Shown piece after piece: positions 8,552 to 18,200 of a DNA stretch of 64,000 nucleotides. Below the pieces are notes generated by a model that had not been told where the DNA came from, made no database searches, and worked only from the letters and a program-made list of their open reading frames with translations. Both the position numbers and the translations under genes were made by a program. This stretch comes from Rhizobium sp. AC27/96 (GTDB taxonomy: Bacteria > Pseudomonadota > Alphaproteobacteria > Rhizobiales > Rhizobiaceae), in contig NZ_LXKN01000032.1 of assembly GCF_001692325.1 (NCBI RefSeq), positions 1-64,000 of the forward strand. The letters are read 5' to 3'. Position 1 is the first letter of the stretch. Each line of letters opens with the position of its first letter.

Positions 8552-9382
8552 ATGAGCTATTTCAAGCTGACCGACTGGGAGAGCGCCTATACCAACGGCG
8601 CTTATATCGTCGACGGCAATCGATGGCCGGATGCCTGGGTGGAGCCAGCCAGGTCTTTCCGCGAAAGCCTTTCCGCAGCGGGGCGCGCAAAGCTTGATCT
8701 CGTCTATGGTCCCGCTGAGCGCAACCGCTTCGATCTCTTTCTGCCCGAAGGCCACCCAAAGGGATTGGTGGTTTTCGTGCATGGCGGCTACTGGCTGCAA
8801 CTGGACAAGAGCTATTGGTCACATCTCGCCGCCGGCTCGATTGCGGCCGGCTATGCGGTGGCAATCCCCTCTTACACGCTTTGCCCGGACAATCGCATCG
8901 GCGGCATCGGCAGGGAGATCGCGGCGGCGATCACCAAGGCAGCAGAAATGGTGGACGGCCCCATCATTCTGACGGGGCATTCGGCCGGCGGTCAGCTCGT
9001 CGCCCGAATGATGACGACGACGTCGCCGCTAGACGAGGCGATCCTCAAACGCATACGCCATGTCCTCGCGATCTCCGGCTTGCACGACCTGCGTCCGATC
9101 ATGAAGCGCAAAATGAACAAGGAACTTCGTATCGATGCCGCCGAAGCAATGGCCGAAAGCCCGGCATTGCTGGAGCCAGTGACCAATGTCCGCCTTACGT
9201 GCTGGGTGGGCGGCGCGGAGCGCGCGGAATTCATTCGCCAGAATGCTTTGCTGGCCAATATCTGGACCGGGCTTGGCGCCGCAACGGAAGCGGTGATCGA
9301 GCCGGACAAGCACCATTACACGGTCTTGGATGGGCTTGCCGATGCCTCTCATCCGCTGACGCGGAGCTTGCTCGCTGAATAG
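8552..9382 (+). CDS. Alpha/beta hydrolase, probable arylformamidase (kynurenine formamidase type)
   Basis: A 276-residue alpha/beta hydrolase. The oxyanion motif is VHGGYW, the nucleophile elbow GHSAGG, and a C-terminal histidine lies in DKHHYTV. These features match the HGGxW kynurenine formamidases of the eukaryotic BNA7 type rather than the metal-dependent bacterial KynB. The ATG at 8552 was chosen for its GGAGGAG site; a TTG six bases upstream is unlikely. It is the last gene of the operon and would supply kynurenine to kynureninase from N-formylkynurenine. General esterase activity cannot be excluded, but the location strongly favours formamidase. Confidence 0.82.
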   Translation: MSYFKLTDWESAYTNGAYIVDGNRWPDAWVEPARSFRESLSAAGRAKLDLVYGPAERNRFDLFLPEGHPKGLVVFVHGGYWLQLDKSYWSHLAAGSIAAGYAVAIPSYTLCPDNRIGGIGREIAAAITKAAEMVDGPIILTGHSAGGQLVARMMTTTSPLDEAILKRIRHVLAISGLHDLRPIMKRKMNKELRIDAAEAMAESPALLEPVTNVRLTCWVGGAERAEFIRQNALLANIWTGLGAATEAVIEPDKHHYTVLDGLADASHPLTRSLLAE

Positions 9383-9399
9383 GCCAACGGCCTAGGAAG

Positions 9400-9434
9400 A
9401 AGCTCTCGGCGCGCGTATTCCGCGCCGAGAGCTT
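9400..9434. terminator. Strong hairpin, bidirectional terminator
   Basis: Perfect 14-base arms (AAGCTCTCGGCGCG and its complement) around a 7-base loop, between the convergent formamidase and VOC genes. There is no long T run. Confidence 0.75.
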
Positions 9435-9441
9435 GCAGACG

Positions 9442-9873
9442 TTATCCGTTGACGGGCGCATTCATGGCCCAGGTGACGCCGAAGCGGTCGCGAAGCTGGC
9501 CCCAACGATCACCCCAGAACATCACCTGCGGCTCGACGATGACCTCAAGCCCGGCATCGACGGCGCGCTTCCACCACGCATCGAAGTCCTCGACGACGAG
9601 CTGCATGACGAAAGACTGCGGCTTTTCCAGCGCATGGCCGTATTCCGGATAGGCATCCCCCAGCATGACGGAGCTGCCGTTGATGTAGAGATGAATGTGC
9701 ATGGTCCGGCCCTTTTCGTCGACCGGGAACATGAAGGCCTCTTCGGCGCCGAAGGCATGCTTGTAAAACTCTGCAGCCTTCGTTGCGCCATCTACCGTCA
9801 GATAGGCCACGACACCGCCGCGCACCGGCACGCGCGGTTGAGAAGCCTGGGTCTGTTCTGTCGTATCGGTCAT
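9442..9873 (-). CDS. VOC family protein (glyoxalase/bleomycin-resistance fold, PhnB-like)
   Basis: A 143-residue single-domain protein with the VOC beta-alpha-beta-beta-beta pattern. YLTVDGATKAAEFYKHAFGA near residue 25 and the final FGVTWAMN are characteristic of PhnB/YdcJ-like members. Related proteins are often annotated as PhnB, but no phosphonate genes are nearby and the function of this subgroup is unknown. It is a single gene, convergent with the kynurenine operon, and shares the terminator at 9400-9434. The ATG at 9873 is preceded by a GGAGAG site. Confidence 0.8.
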   Translation of the reverse strand: MTDTTEQTQASQPRVPVRGGVVAYLTVDGATKAAEFYKHAFGAEEAFMFPVDEKGRTMHIHLYINGSSVMLGDAYPEYGHALEKPQSFVMQLVVEDFDAWWKRAVDAGLEVIVEPQVMFWGDRWGQLRDRFGVTWAMNAPVNG

Positions 9874-10033
9874 GTTCGTCTCTCCTTGGGGACGGGTTTA
9901 TGGGTCGTGCCCTTGCGATGGGCTGCCCCAAGGACGTCGACCGGAGAGACATTCCGACAGAGGAAATCGATTTTTTTCAAAAATTTTTGGCAGCCCGGTG
10001 AGGCGTCATCATTCAAGCTGTATCCCCGCAGCG

Positions 10034-12109
10034 CTATCGGGCTAGAATGACCCTTGGAGGATAGATCTCACTGAAAATACGCGCCTCGGCCTCCGCGCGC
10101 GGCATCGGGCGTCCGAGCAGGAAGCCCTGCACCTCGTTATAGCCTTCGGCGCGAAGCTTCGCCAACTGTGCCTCCGTTTCGATGCCCTCGGCGAGCGTCA
10201 CAGCATTGAAGCCGGAGGCAATGCCAACGACGGCACGCACGATGGCCAGATTGCCCGGATCGGTTTCCATGCCGGCGACGAAGCTGCGGTCGAGCTTGAT
10301 CTTGTCGAAGGAAAAGGAGCGCAGGTAGCTGAGCGATGAATAGCCGGTGCCGAAATCGTCGATGGCGATGCGAATGCCGAGCTCCTTCAGGGCGCGCAGC
10401 AGCGACAGGCTTTGCTCGACTTCGGAAAGCAGGACGGATTCGGTGATTTCGATCTCCAGCCGCCCGGGGCTGAGACCGGTTTCATCGAGAACGGCGACGA
10501 CGCTGGCAAGCAGGCTCGCATGGCGGAATTGATAGACCGACAGGTTGATGGCGATTTTCAGATTGTCCGGCCAATGTGCGGCAGTCCGGCAGGCTTCCCT
10601 CAGCACCCAATCGCCGATCGGCACAATCATGCCGGTTTCTTCCGCAACGGGGATGAACTCGGCCGGCGCGATGAGACCGCGCCTGGGATGGCGCCAGCGA
10701 ATCAGAGCCTCGAAACCCGACAGGCCGTCATTGTCCAGCCGGATGATCGGCTGATAATGGAGTTCGAATTCGACGTTCTGCAGGGCTTCCCGAAGCTCGA
10801 GGGTAAGCTGATGACGCCGCTCCGCCTCCAGTCGCATGTCGGCCTGGTAGAAGCGATAGGTCGACCGACCACTGCCCTTGGCGGCATAGAGCGCCAGATC
10901 CGCATCCCGCATCAGCACGTCGGCATCGCTGCCATGCTCCGGCGCCATCGCGATGCCGATGCTGCAGGTCACATGTTCGCGCACGCCATCGAGATCGAAG
11001 GGCACGGAAAGCGAGAGCAGCAGCAGATCCGCAAAACGCTGGGCCCGCCCCGCATCGGTCATTTTCAGCACCAGCGCAAACTCGTCGCCGCCGAGGCGCG
11101 CGACCAGATCGCTCTTCTCGGCAAGCTGCAGGAGGCGTTCGGCGACCTGACGCAACAGCATGTCACCGGCAGCATGGCCCTTGCTGTCATTGATATGCTT
11201 GAAATGATCGACATCGATATAGAGCAGCGCAATCGGCTTTTCCGGCGTCGCGGAGGCTACCTGCCGAACGATGCTCTCTGAAAAGAAGGCCCGGTTCGGT
11301 AGGCCTGTCAGGGAATCGTGCATGGCGAGATGCGCAAGCTTCGCCTCGACGCTGCGCTCCTCCGTGACGTCCTGCGAGATGCCGAGAAGATAGCGCGGCG
11401 CCTGCCCCTTCGGGGCCGGGAGCACGCGCTTTGCTGTCTTGATGATGCGGGGAACGCCATCCAGCGCATGGATAGTCTCTTCGAACCCGACGGTTGAGCC
11501 GGTGTCGAAGGCGAGCCTGTCCTGCTCTCGAAAAATAGCGGTCTGCTCGTCCGAAAATACGGCCTCATCCGGCTTGCCGACGACATCTTTCGCGCGTTGC
11601 CCAATGATGCCGCCACAGGCTTCGTTGAACAGGATGTAGCGGCCTTCCCTCGCCATATCCTTGACGAAGACGCCGACCGGAAGATTGTCGACGATACTGT
11701 CGAGCAGCGACTGCGTGGCATCGACCTGCCGACGGGCAGCGTTGACCTCGGTGCGATCCTGGACGATCGCCAGGATCGCGGCCTTGCCGTCGAAGCAGAT
11801 CTCACGGCCGTAGGTCAAAACCTCGAACGTCTGACCATCAGCCTTCAGATGCGTCCAGCGCTGCGCCATCTCCATGTCTGTGCGCTGGTGCACGGCATCG
11901 AGCATGCGCTCGCGCTCCTGCTCCGGCCGGATATCGAGCACGGTCATCACGGCGAAAGCAGCATGCGTATAGCCATAGAGATCGCGGGCTGCGTCATTGA
12001 CGATCAGGAATTTCAGCGTCTGGGGATCATAGACCCACATCGGCGAAGGATGCGTCTTGAAAAGCGATCGAAAATCATCGTTCGGGGCGTCCGGCCAGAC
12101 GGAATTCAT
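10034..12109 (-). CDS. PAS-PAS-GGDEF-EAL protein (c-di-GMP turnover)
   Basis: A 691-residue protein, apparently cytoplasmic, with no membrane segments. Two PAS domains occupy about residues 10-260. The GGDEF domain (about 265-430) has an intact RLGGDEFAL active site. The EAL domain (about 440-690) has GFEALIRWRHP, INLSVYQF, EITES and IDDFGTGYSS. Both catalytic sites look complete, so it may make and degrade cyclic di-GMP with PAS-sensed input. The four residues in the inhibitory-site position before GGDEF read EKSD rather than RxxD, so product inhibition at that site is probably absent. It is monocistronic. Confidence 0.93.
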   Translation of the reverse strand: MNSVWPDAPNDDFRSLFKTHPSPMWVYDPQTLKFLIVNDAARDLYGYTHAAFAVMTVLDIRPEQERERMLDAVHQRTDMEMAQRWTHLKADGQTFEVLTYGREICFDGKAAILAIVQDRTEVNAARRQVDATQSLLDSIVDNLPVGVFVKDMAREGRYILFNEACGGIIGQRAKDVVGKPDEAVFSDEQTAIFREQDRLAFDTGSTVGFEETIHALDGVPRIIKTAKRVLPAPKGQAPRYLLGISQDVTEERSVEAKLAHLAMHDSLTGLPNRAFFSESIVRQVASATPEKPIALLYIDVDHFKHINDSKGHAAGDMLLRQVAERLLQLAEKSDLVARLGGDEFALVLKMTDAGRAQRFADLLLLSLSVPFDLDGVREHVTCSIGIAMAPEHGSDADVLMRDADLALYAAKGSGRSTYRFYQADMRLEAERRHQLTLELREALQNVEFELHYQPIIRLDNDGLSGFEALIRWRHPRRGLIAPAEFIPVAEETGMIVPIGDWVLREACRTAAHWPDNLKIAINLSVYQFRHASLLASVVAVLDETGLSPGRLEIEITESVLLSEVEQSLSLLRALKELGIRIAIDDFGTGYSSLSYLRSFSFDKIKLDRSFVAGMETDPGNLAIVRAVVGIASGFNAVTLAEGIETEAQLAKLRAEGYNEVQGFLLGRPMPRAEAEARIFSEIYPPRVILAR

Positions 12110-12636
12110 GGACAGGTCGACCTTGCCAATTCGAGTTGAAATATTAGCGAATTGCAGATTTATAATCGAAAAAGTTAAATAAAATCAAAACACTAGACCA
12201 GCTTAAACTTTAAGCAAAAGCCTATCGAATATGCAACCAGCCGCTTTATTTTCACGGTAACTCGACAGCGAAGCGGGTATTCTCGCAAACATGCCGTTTG
12301 AATGATCAGAACGATGTCGACCTTGCCGATCTCTTGGACATCAGGCGATATGACCTTGATGTGGGCGTAAAGCAATCGGCTGGGCTTGCCGATGATCATG
12401 CGCTGTCACAAGTCTATGGCATTCCGTTGCCATTGTTACGGCCACTGATGGAGGCAGGCAAAGCTTCGCAAAAACCGTCGATATCGCCTATGGTGAACAG
12501 GGCGACATCATGGAAGCGTTGGAACAACGAGATCGAATCGCCTAAGCTCATCATATGAACCGCCACCTGCGGGCCGGGCCGCAACTCATCGCGCCGAAGG
12601 CCATTTGAGACATCCATTTCATCACGGATCCATGAC
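12110..12636. other. Intergenic region of 527 bases without a recognised gene
   Basis: This gap lies between the divergent GGDEF-EAL and beta-mannosidase genes. The first 130 bases are AT-rich and probably contain the promoter of the GGDEF-EAL gene. Short open frames exist on both strands (for example 12298-12558 plus, 12193-12399 minus), but none has a clear ribosome site or a family I know. A decayed gene is possible; I see no decisive trace of one. Confidence 0.5.
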
Positions 12637-15108
12637 ATGAAAAGACAGACGCTCGACACCGGCTGGACCATCTCGCGCCTTCGCGCGCCCTCCAGCGCAC
12701 CGTCGCTGCCGAACAGCATTGCGGCGGCCGTGCCCGGCAACGTGCATCTCGACCTGATGGCGGCGCAGCTGATCACCGACCCCTATCTGGACGTCAACGA
12801 GATCTCGCAGGACTGGATCGGCCGCTCCGCCTGGCGCTATCGCCTGGCTTTCGATTGGGACAGCGATGAGGCCGATCGCATCGATCTCTCCTGCCTCGGC
12901 CTCGACACGGCGGCGCACCTGGAACTGAACGGCAAGGTACTCGGCGAAACCCGCAACATGCACCGCAGCTACCGCTTCGATATCGGCGACAGCCTCAAGA
13001 GCGGCCGCAACGAGCTGATCGTCGACTTCCAATCCGCCTATGAACATGGCGAGGAGGTCCGCAAGCAGCTCGGCAGCGCCGCCGATATTCCCCAGAATTA
13101 TCCCGGCCCGAGCAATCTCATCCGCAAGATGGCCTGCAATTTCGGCTGGGACTGGGGTCCGACCGTCGTCACCTCGGGTATCTGGCAACCGATCGCCGTG
13201 GAAAGCTGGTCGAAGGCGCGCCTCGGCAGCATTCGACCGGAGATCACGCTGCAGGGCGGCCAGGGCGTCGCGCGCCTGCATGTCGAGATCGAATGGGCGA
13301 CGAAGGGCACGGATAGCGTAGCCTTGGTGCTGTCGGTCGGCGGCAAGCGCTCGGAAGTCCGTGTTGCGCAGGGAGAAACTCACGCGCAGATCGAATGCCG
13401 CATCGACAATCCGCAAGTCTGGTGGCCGCATGGGCTCGGCGACCAGCCGCTCTACCACCTCGACCTGCAGCTGCTCGGCTCCGATGGTGCATCTCTCGAC
13501 GACTGGACCCGCCGCGTCGGCTTCCGCTCCGTGCGGCTCGATACGACGCCGGGTGAGATCGGCTCTGCCTTCACCCTCATCGTCAACGACGTGCCGGTCT
13601 TTGCCCGCGGCGCCAACTGGATTCCGGACGACTGCTTCCTGCCGCGCGTGACGCGGGAGCGCTATCGCGAGCGTATCGCCCAGGCGCGTGATGCCAACAT
13701 GAATTTGCTGCGCGTATGGGGTGGCGGCATCTACGAGACCGATACGTTCTATGAAGAATGCGACGCCGCCGGTATCATGGTCTGGCAGGATTTCCTGTTT
13801 GCCTGCGCCACCTACCCCGAAGAAGAGCCCGTCTACAGCGAGATCGAGGCCGAGGCGCGCGAAGCCATCACCCGGCTCATGCCCTACGCCTCGCTAGTCA
13901 TCTGGAACGGCAACAACGAGAATATCTGGGGCTATTTCGACTGGGGCTGGCAGGATGTGCTCGGCAATCGCCCCTGGGGCGCCGGCTATTACCTCGATCT
14001 GCTGCCGAAGCTCGTAGCGGAAATCGATCCGACCCGGCCCTATTGGGCGGGAAGCCCCTATTCCGGCTCGATGGAGATCGCGCCGAATGCCGACGAGCAC
14101 GGCTGCAAGCACATCTGGGACGTCTGGAACGAGGTGGGATACGAGACCTACCGCAACTATATCCCCCGCTTCTGCTCAGAATTCGGCTGGCAGGCGCCAT
14201 CGACCTTCGCGACACTGACGCAATCCGTGCGCGAGACGGATCCCGCGCCCGCCTCCCCCGGGGTCCTGCACCATCAGAAGGCAACCGGCGGCAACGACAA
14301 GCTGCTGCAAGGGTTGGAAGGCTGGTTCCCGCACCCGCAGAATTTCGATGACTGGCTATTCGTCACCCAGCTCAATCAGGCGCGCGCCATCGGCTTCGGC
14401 ATCGATCACATGCGCTCGCACCGGCCGACCTGCATGGGCACGATCGTCTGGCAGCTCAATGATTGCTGGCCGGTGACGTCATGGGCGGCCATCGACGGCG
14501 CGGGGCGCAAGAAGCCGCTCTGGTACGCATTGAAGCATAGTTACGCGCCGCATCTCCTGACCATCCAGCCGCGCGGCGATGGGCTTGCCGCCGTTGCCGC
14601 CAATGATGCGACATTGTTCTGGCGCGTGCCTTTCACCATCGAGCGCTTCGATTTCAACGGCAAGCTGCTGGCTCATCATTCCGTCTGGCGCGTCCTATGC
14701 GACCGCTTCGAGAATGCCGACATCGCGATCCCGGACGACGTGGCAACGCCGGGCGATCCCCGACGGGAATTCCTGCGCGCCCGCCTCGGCGATGCCGAAG
14801 CCTGGTGGTTCTTCGAGAAGGACATGGAACTGCGTTATCCGCATCCGCGCTTCGATATTCAGACCGTCGAGACCGGCGATGGAATTGCGGTGACCATCAC
14901 GGCGCATACGCTGCTGCGGGACCTCTGCCTGTTCGTCGATCGCATCAGCCCCAATGCCGAGGTCGACGACATGCTCGTCAACCTGATGCCCGGTGAAAAC
15001 AGGACCTTCCACATCAGCGGCATCTCGAAGGAGGCCTTTGAGGAAGCCGATTTGTCCGCGGTCATCCGCACGGCCAATCAGGTCGCAGAGACCCCGGCGC
15101 ATCGATAG
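12637..15108 (+). CDS. Glycoside hydrolase family 2, beta-mannosidase type
   Basis: An 823-residue GH2 protein with no signal peptide, so probably cytoplasmic. The N-terminal jelly-roll includes AAVPGNVHLDL, a hallmark of beta-mannosidases. The TIM barrel carries LRVWGGGIYE, the acid/base motif WNGNNEN (Glu about 427) and the nucleophile context FCSEFGW (Glu about 515). It would release mannose from the non-reducing ends of beta-mannosides. The next gene, 185 bases downstream, encodes a GH94 phosphorylase. The pair suggests intracellular breakdown of imported beta-linked oligosaccharides, although no transporter lies beside them. The ATG at 12637 is supported by the conserved start MKRQTLDTGW. 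Confidence 0.88.
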   Translation: MKRQTLDTGWTISRLRAPSSAPSLPNSIAAAVPGNVHLDLMAAQLITDPYLDVNEISQDWIGRSAWRYRLAFDWDSDEADRIDLSCLGLDTAAHLELNGKVLGETRNMHRSYRFDIGDSLKSGRNELIVDFQSAYEHGEEVRKQLGSAADIPQNYPGPSNLIRKMACNFGWDWGPTVVTSGIWQPIAVESWSKARLGSIRPEITLQGGQGVARLHVEIEWATKGTDSVALVLSVGGKRSEVRVAQGETHAQIECRIDNPQVWWPHGLGDQPLYHLDLQLLGSDGASLDDWTRRVGFRSVRLDTTPGEIGSAFTLIVNDVPVFARGANWIPDDCFLPRVTRERYRERIAQARDANMNLLRVWGGGIYETDTFYEECDAAGIMVWQDFLFACATYPEEEPVYSEIEAEAREAITRLMPYASLVIWNGNNENIWGYFDWGWQDVLGNRPWGAGYYLDLLPKLVAEIDPTRPYWAGSPYSGSMEIAPNADEHGCKHIWDVWNEVGYETYRNYIPRFCSEFGWQAPSTFATLTQSVRETDPAPASPGVLHHQKATGGNDKLLQGLEGWFPHPQNFDDWLFVTQLNQARAIGFGIDHMRSHRPTCMGTIVWQLNDCWPVTSWAAIDGAGRKKPLWYALKHSYAPHLLTIQPRGDGLAAVAANDATLFWRVPFTIERFDFNGKLLAHHSVWRVLCDRFENADIAIPDDVATPGDPRREFLRARLGDAEAWWFFEKDMELRYPHPRFDIQTVETGDGIAVTITAHTLLRDLCLFVDRISPNAEVDDMLVNLMPGENRTFHISGISKEAFEEADLSAVIRTANQVAETPAHR

Positions 15109-15293
15109 GCCGGCATTGTTTGCTGCCAAAAGATCCGGCGTCCGGCGCCGGATCAAACCTGATGTTTTCGGTCTTTCGCCGGCAAGCCGTCACAAAAGAT
15201 TGCGCTCGCGAATGGCGAAATGCCTCCTATATTCAGGCTCTACCTTATGCTTTAGTGCGCCCATCCGATCCATGAATCAGCGAGACCTAGCTT

Positions 15294-18200
15294 ATGTCCT
15301 CGGACTTCAATCGCAACTTTCAGACGCCCCGTCGCGAAGAACTCGGTCTTACCACGCTTACCAATAGTGCCGGTCTTTCGGCTTCGGCGCTGCCGAACGG
15401 CACTCTGTTTTCGATCGATTTCGCCGATCAGCAGGGCGGCGTCATGATCAACCAGGTGCTGGGATCGCCTGTCTATGGCGGTATCGGAAGGCTTTATCTG
15501 CGCGTCGGCGGCGCCAAGCCTGAAACGGTCGAGATCGTTGGCCCGAAGGCTGCCGTGCGTTTCGGTCATGCCGAGGGCGGCTTCTCCTGGAGCGGCGAGA
15601 CGGCTGAGATCAAGCACACGGTCAGCCTTCGGCTGCATTCGAGCGAAACCGCATGGTTCTGGCAGGTATCGCTCGAAAACACGACCGGCGCGACGCTCGC
15701 GGCCGATCTGGTTCTGCTTCAAGATGTCGGCCTTGGCGATCGCGGTTTCCTGATGAACAGCGAGGCCTATGCCTCACAATATATCGACCATCACATTGCA
15801 AGCCATGCCGCCTTCGGACCCGTGGTCATGAACCGGCAGAACCTCCAACAGGGCGGCAAACGCAACCCTTGGCTCGCACAAGGATGCCTGGAGGGCGCTG
15901 CGGCCTTCGCGACCGACGCTATCCAGCTCGTCGTGCCGGCGAAAGACAATGACGGCGTCATGGTGCCGGATTTCGGCACCAACCTGCCGAGCCTGCGTCG
16001 ACAGCACGAGGTTGCTTGCCCGGCGATCCAGTCGAAACCGCTTTCGCTCGCACCGGATGCGACGGCGACGACAACCTTCTTCGGCCTCTTCGTTGCGGAC
16101 CATCCTACCGCCTCCAGCGACGCCGATCTTGCGCGCCTCGATAGCCTCACGAAGCTGCAGGCTGAACTGGCCAAGGACGCGATTGCCGCCGCGCCAGCTC
16201 CCCGCAGCCTTGTGCAGGATGCGCCTTTTGCCGTCAGCGAAAGCCTCGGTCAGGCGGATATCGATGCGCTTTATCCCAAGCGCATGCTTGAAGAGCATGT
16301 GGACGGAAAGCTCATTTCCTTCTTCGTACCGGATGGGCCGCATAACCGGCACATCGTGCTACGCGAAAAGGAACGTGTCGTGGCGCGCCGCCACGGCGCC
16401 ATCATCCGCAGCGGGCAGAACATGCTGCTCGACGACAAGACCCTGGCGGCGACCTGCTGGATGCAGGGCATCTTCGCCGCGCAGTTGACCATCGGCAACA
16501 CCTCCTTCCACAAGCTCTTTTCCGTTTCCCGCGATCCCTACAATCTGACCCGGGCAAGCGGGCTGCGCATTCTCGTCGATCTCGGCGATGGCTGGCGGCT
16601 GCTGGGCGTGCCCGCCGCCTTCGAGATGGGCCTGAGCGACACCAGCTGGATCTATCGGCTGTCCGGCCGAACCATCACCGTCTCGGCGATCGCCGATGGC
16701 AACGATCCGGCCATGCAGTGGAGCGTTTCGGTGGAAGGGGCTGCCTGCCGCTTCCTCGTCTTCGGCCACATCGTGCTTGGTGAGCGTGATTATGAAGCCG
16801 TCGCCAATATTGCGATCGATACGGATGGCAAGCGGATCTCCTTCCGCCCGCAACCCTCGTGGCTCTGGGATCGCTACCCGAACGCGGCCTACCATCTCGT
16901 TACCTCGACGCCGGAAGCTTTCGAGGCCTTTGGCGGCGACGAACTGCTCTATGATGACGGCAAGTCCCGCAATGGCCCGTTCATCGCGCTGAAGTCACAT
17001 TCCACGAAAGGGTTGCGCTTTGCCGTCACCGGCTCGATGGCCGATGCGGCGGCAGGCGAAGCTTCTGCCAAGCGCTATGCCGCAAGTGTAACGAGCGAAG
17101 AAATGCTCGTGCCGGCGCAACGCTTCTGGAGCCATGTGACGCGCAACGCCCGCATCGAGGGTGATGACCCGGATGTTTTGGCGCAGGCCGTCATGGTGCC
17201 CTGGATTGCCCATGATGCGATCGTGCATTTGAGCGTGCCGCATGGGCTCGAGCAATATACCGGTGCTGCCTGGGGAACGCGCGACGTCTGCCAGGGTCCG
17301 GTGGAATTCCTGCTGGCTTATGAGCATGACGAGGAAACCCGAGAAATCCTCAGCACGCTGTTCTCCGAACAGTATCGCGATCGTGGCGACTGGCCGCAAT
17401 GGTTCATGCTGGAGCCCTATGCCAATATCCGCGCCGGCGAAGCCCATGGCGATATCGTCGTCTGGCCGCTCAAGGCGCTGTGCGACTATATCGAGGCGAC
17501 AGGCGACATTGCCTTCCTCGCCGAAACGGTTCCGTGGCGCGCCGACGATACGATGCTGCTGACCTCGGAGCGCGCGACGATCTCCGATCACGTCGAAAAG
17601 CTGCTCGAAACCGTGCGCAGCCGCTTCGTGCCGGGAACGAGCCTCATCCGCTATGGCGAGGGAGACTGGAACGACAGCCTACAGCCGGCCGATCCGCACC
17701 TGCGCGACTGGATGGTCAGCAGCTGGACCGTCTCGCTGCTGTACGAGCAGCTGGTGCGCTACGCGAGTATCCTCACGCTTGCCAGCCGCAATGAGGAAGC
17801 GCAGTCGCTTCAGGCAACCGCTGTCGCCATGCGCGCCGACTTCAACCGGCTGCTGATGCGCGACGGCATCGTCGCCGGCTACGGCGTCTTCGATCCGAGC
17901 CATGACGGCGTCGAGCTGTTGCTGCACCCAGAGGATACCCGCACCGGCCTGCATTACTCGCTGATCGCGATGACCCAGCCGATGATCGGCGGGTTGTTCA
18001 CTAGGGATCAGCGTCATGCCCACATGAAGATCATCCGCGACAATCTCCTCTTCCCGGATGGCGTGCGGCTGATGGAGAAGCCGGCGACGTACGCCGGCGG
18101 ACCCGAAACGCTGTTCCGGCGGGCCGAATCCTCCTCCTTCTTCGGCCGGGAAATCGGGCTGATGTATGTGCATGCGCATCTGCGCTACTGCGAAGCCCTG

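Noticed and set aside
12193..12558. Short frames on both strands as a degraded gene
   Set aside because: I could not connect them to any family or to each other by frameshift, so I list the stretch only as intergenic.
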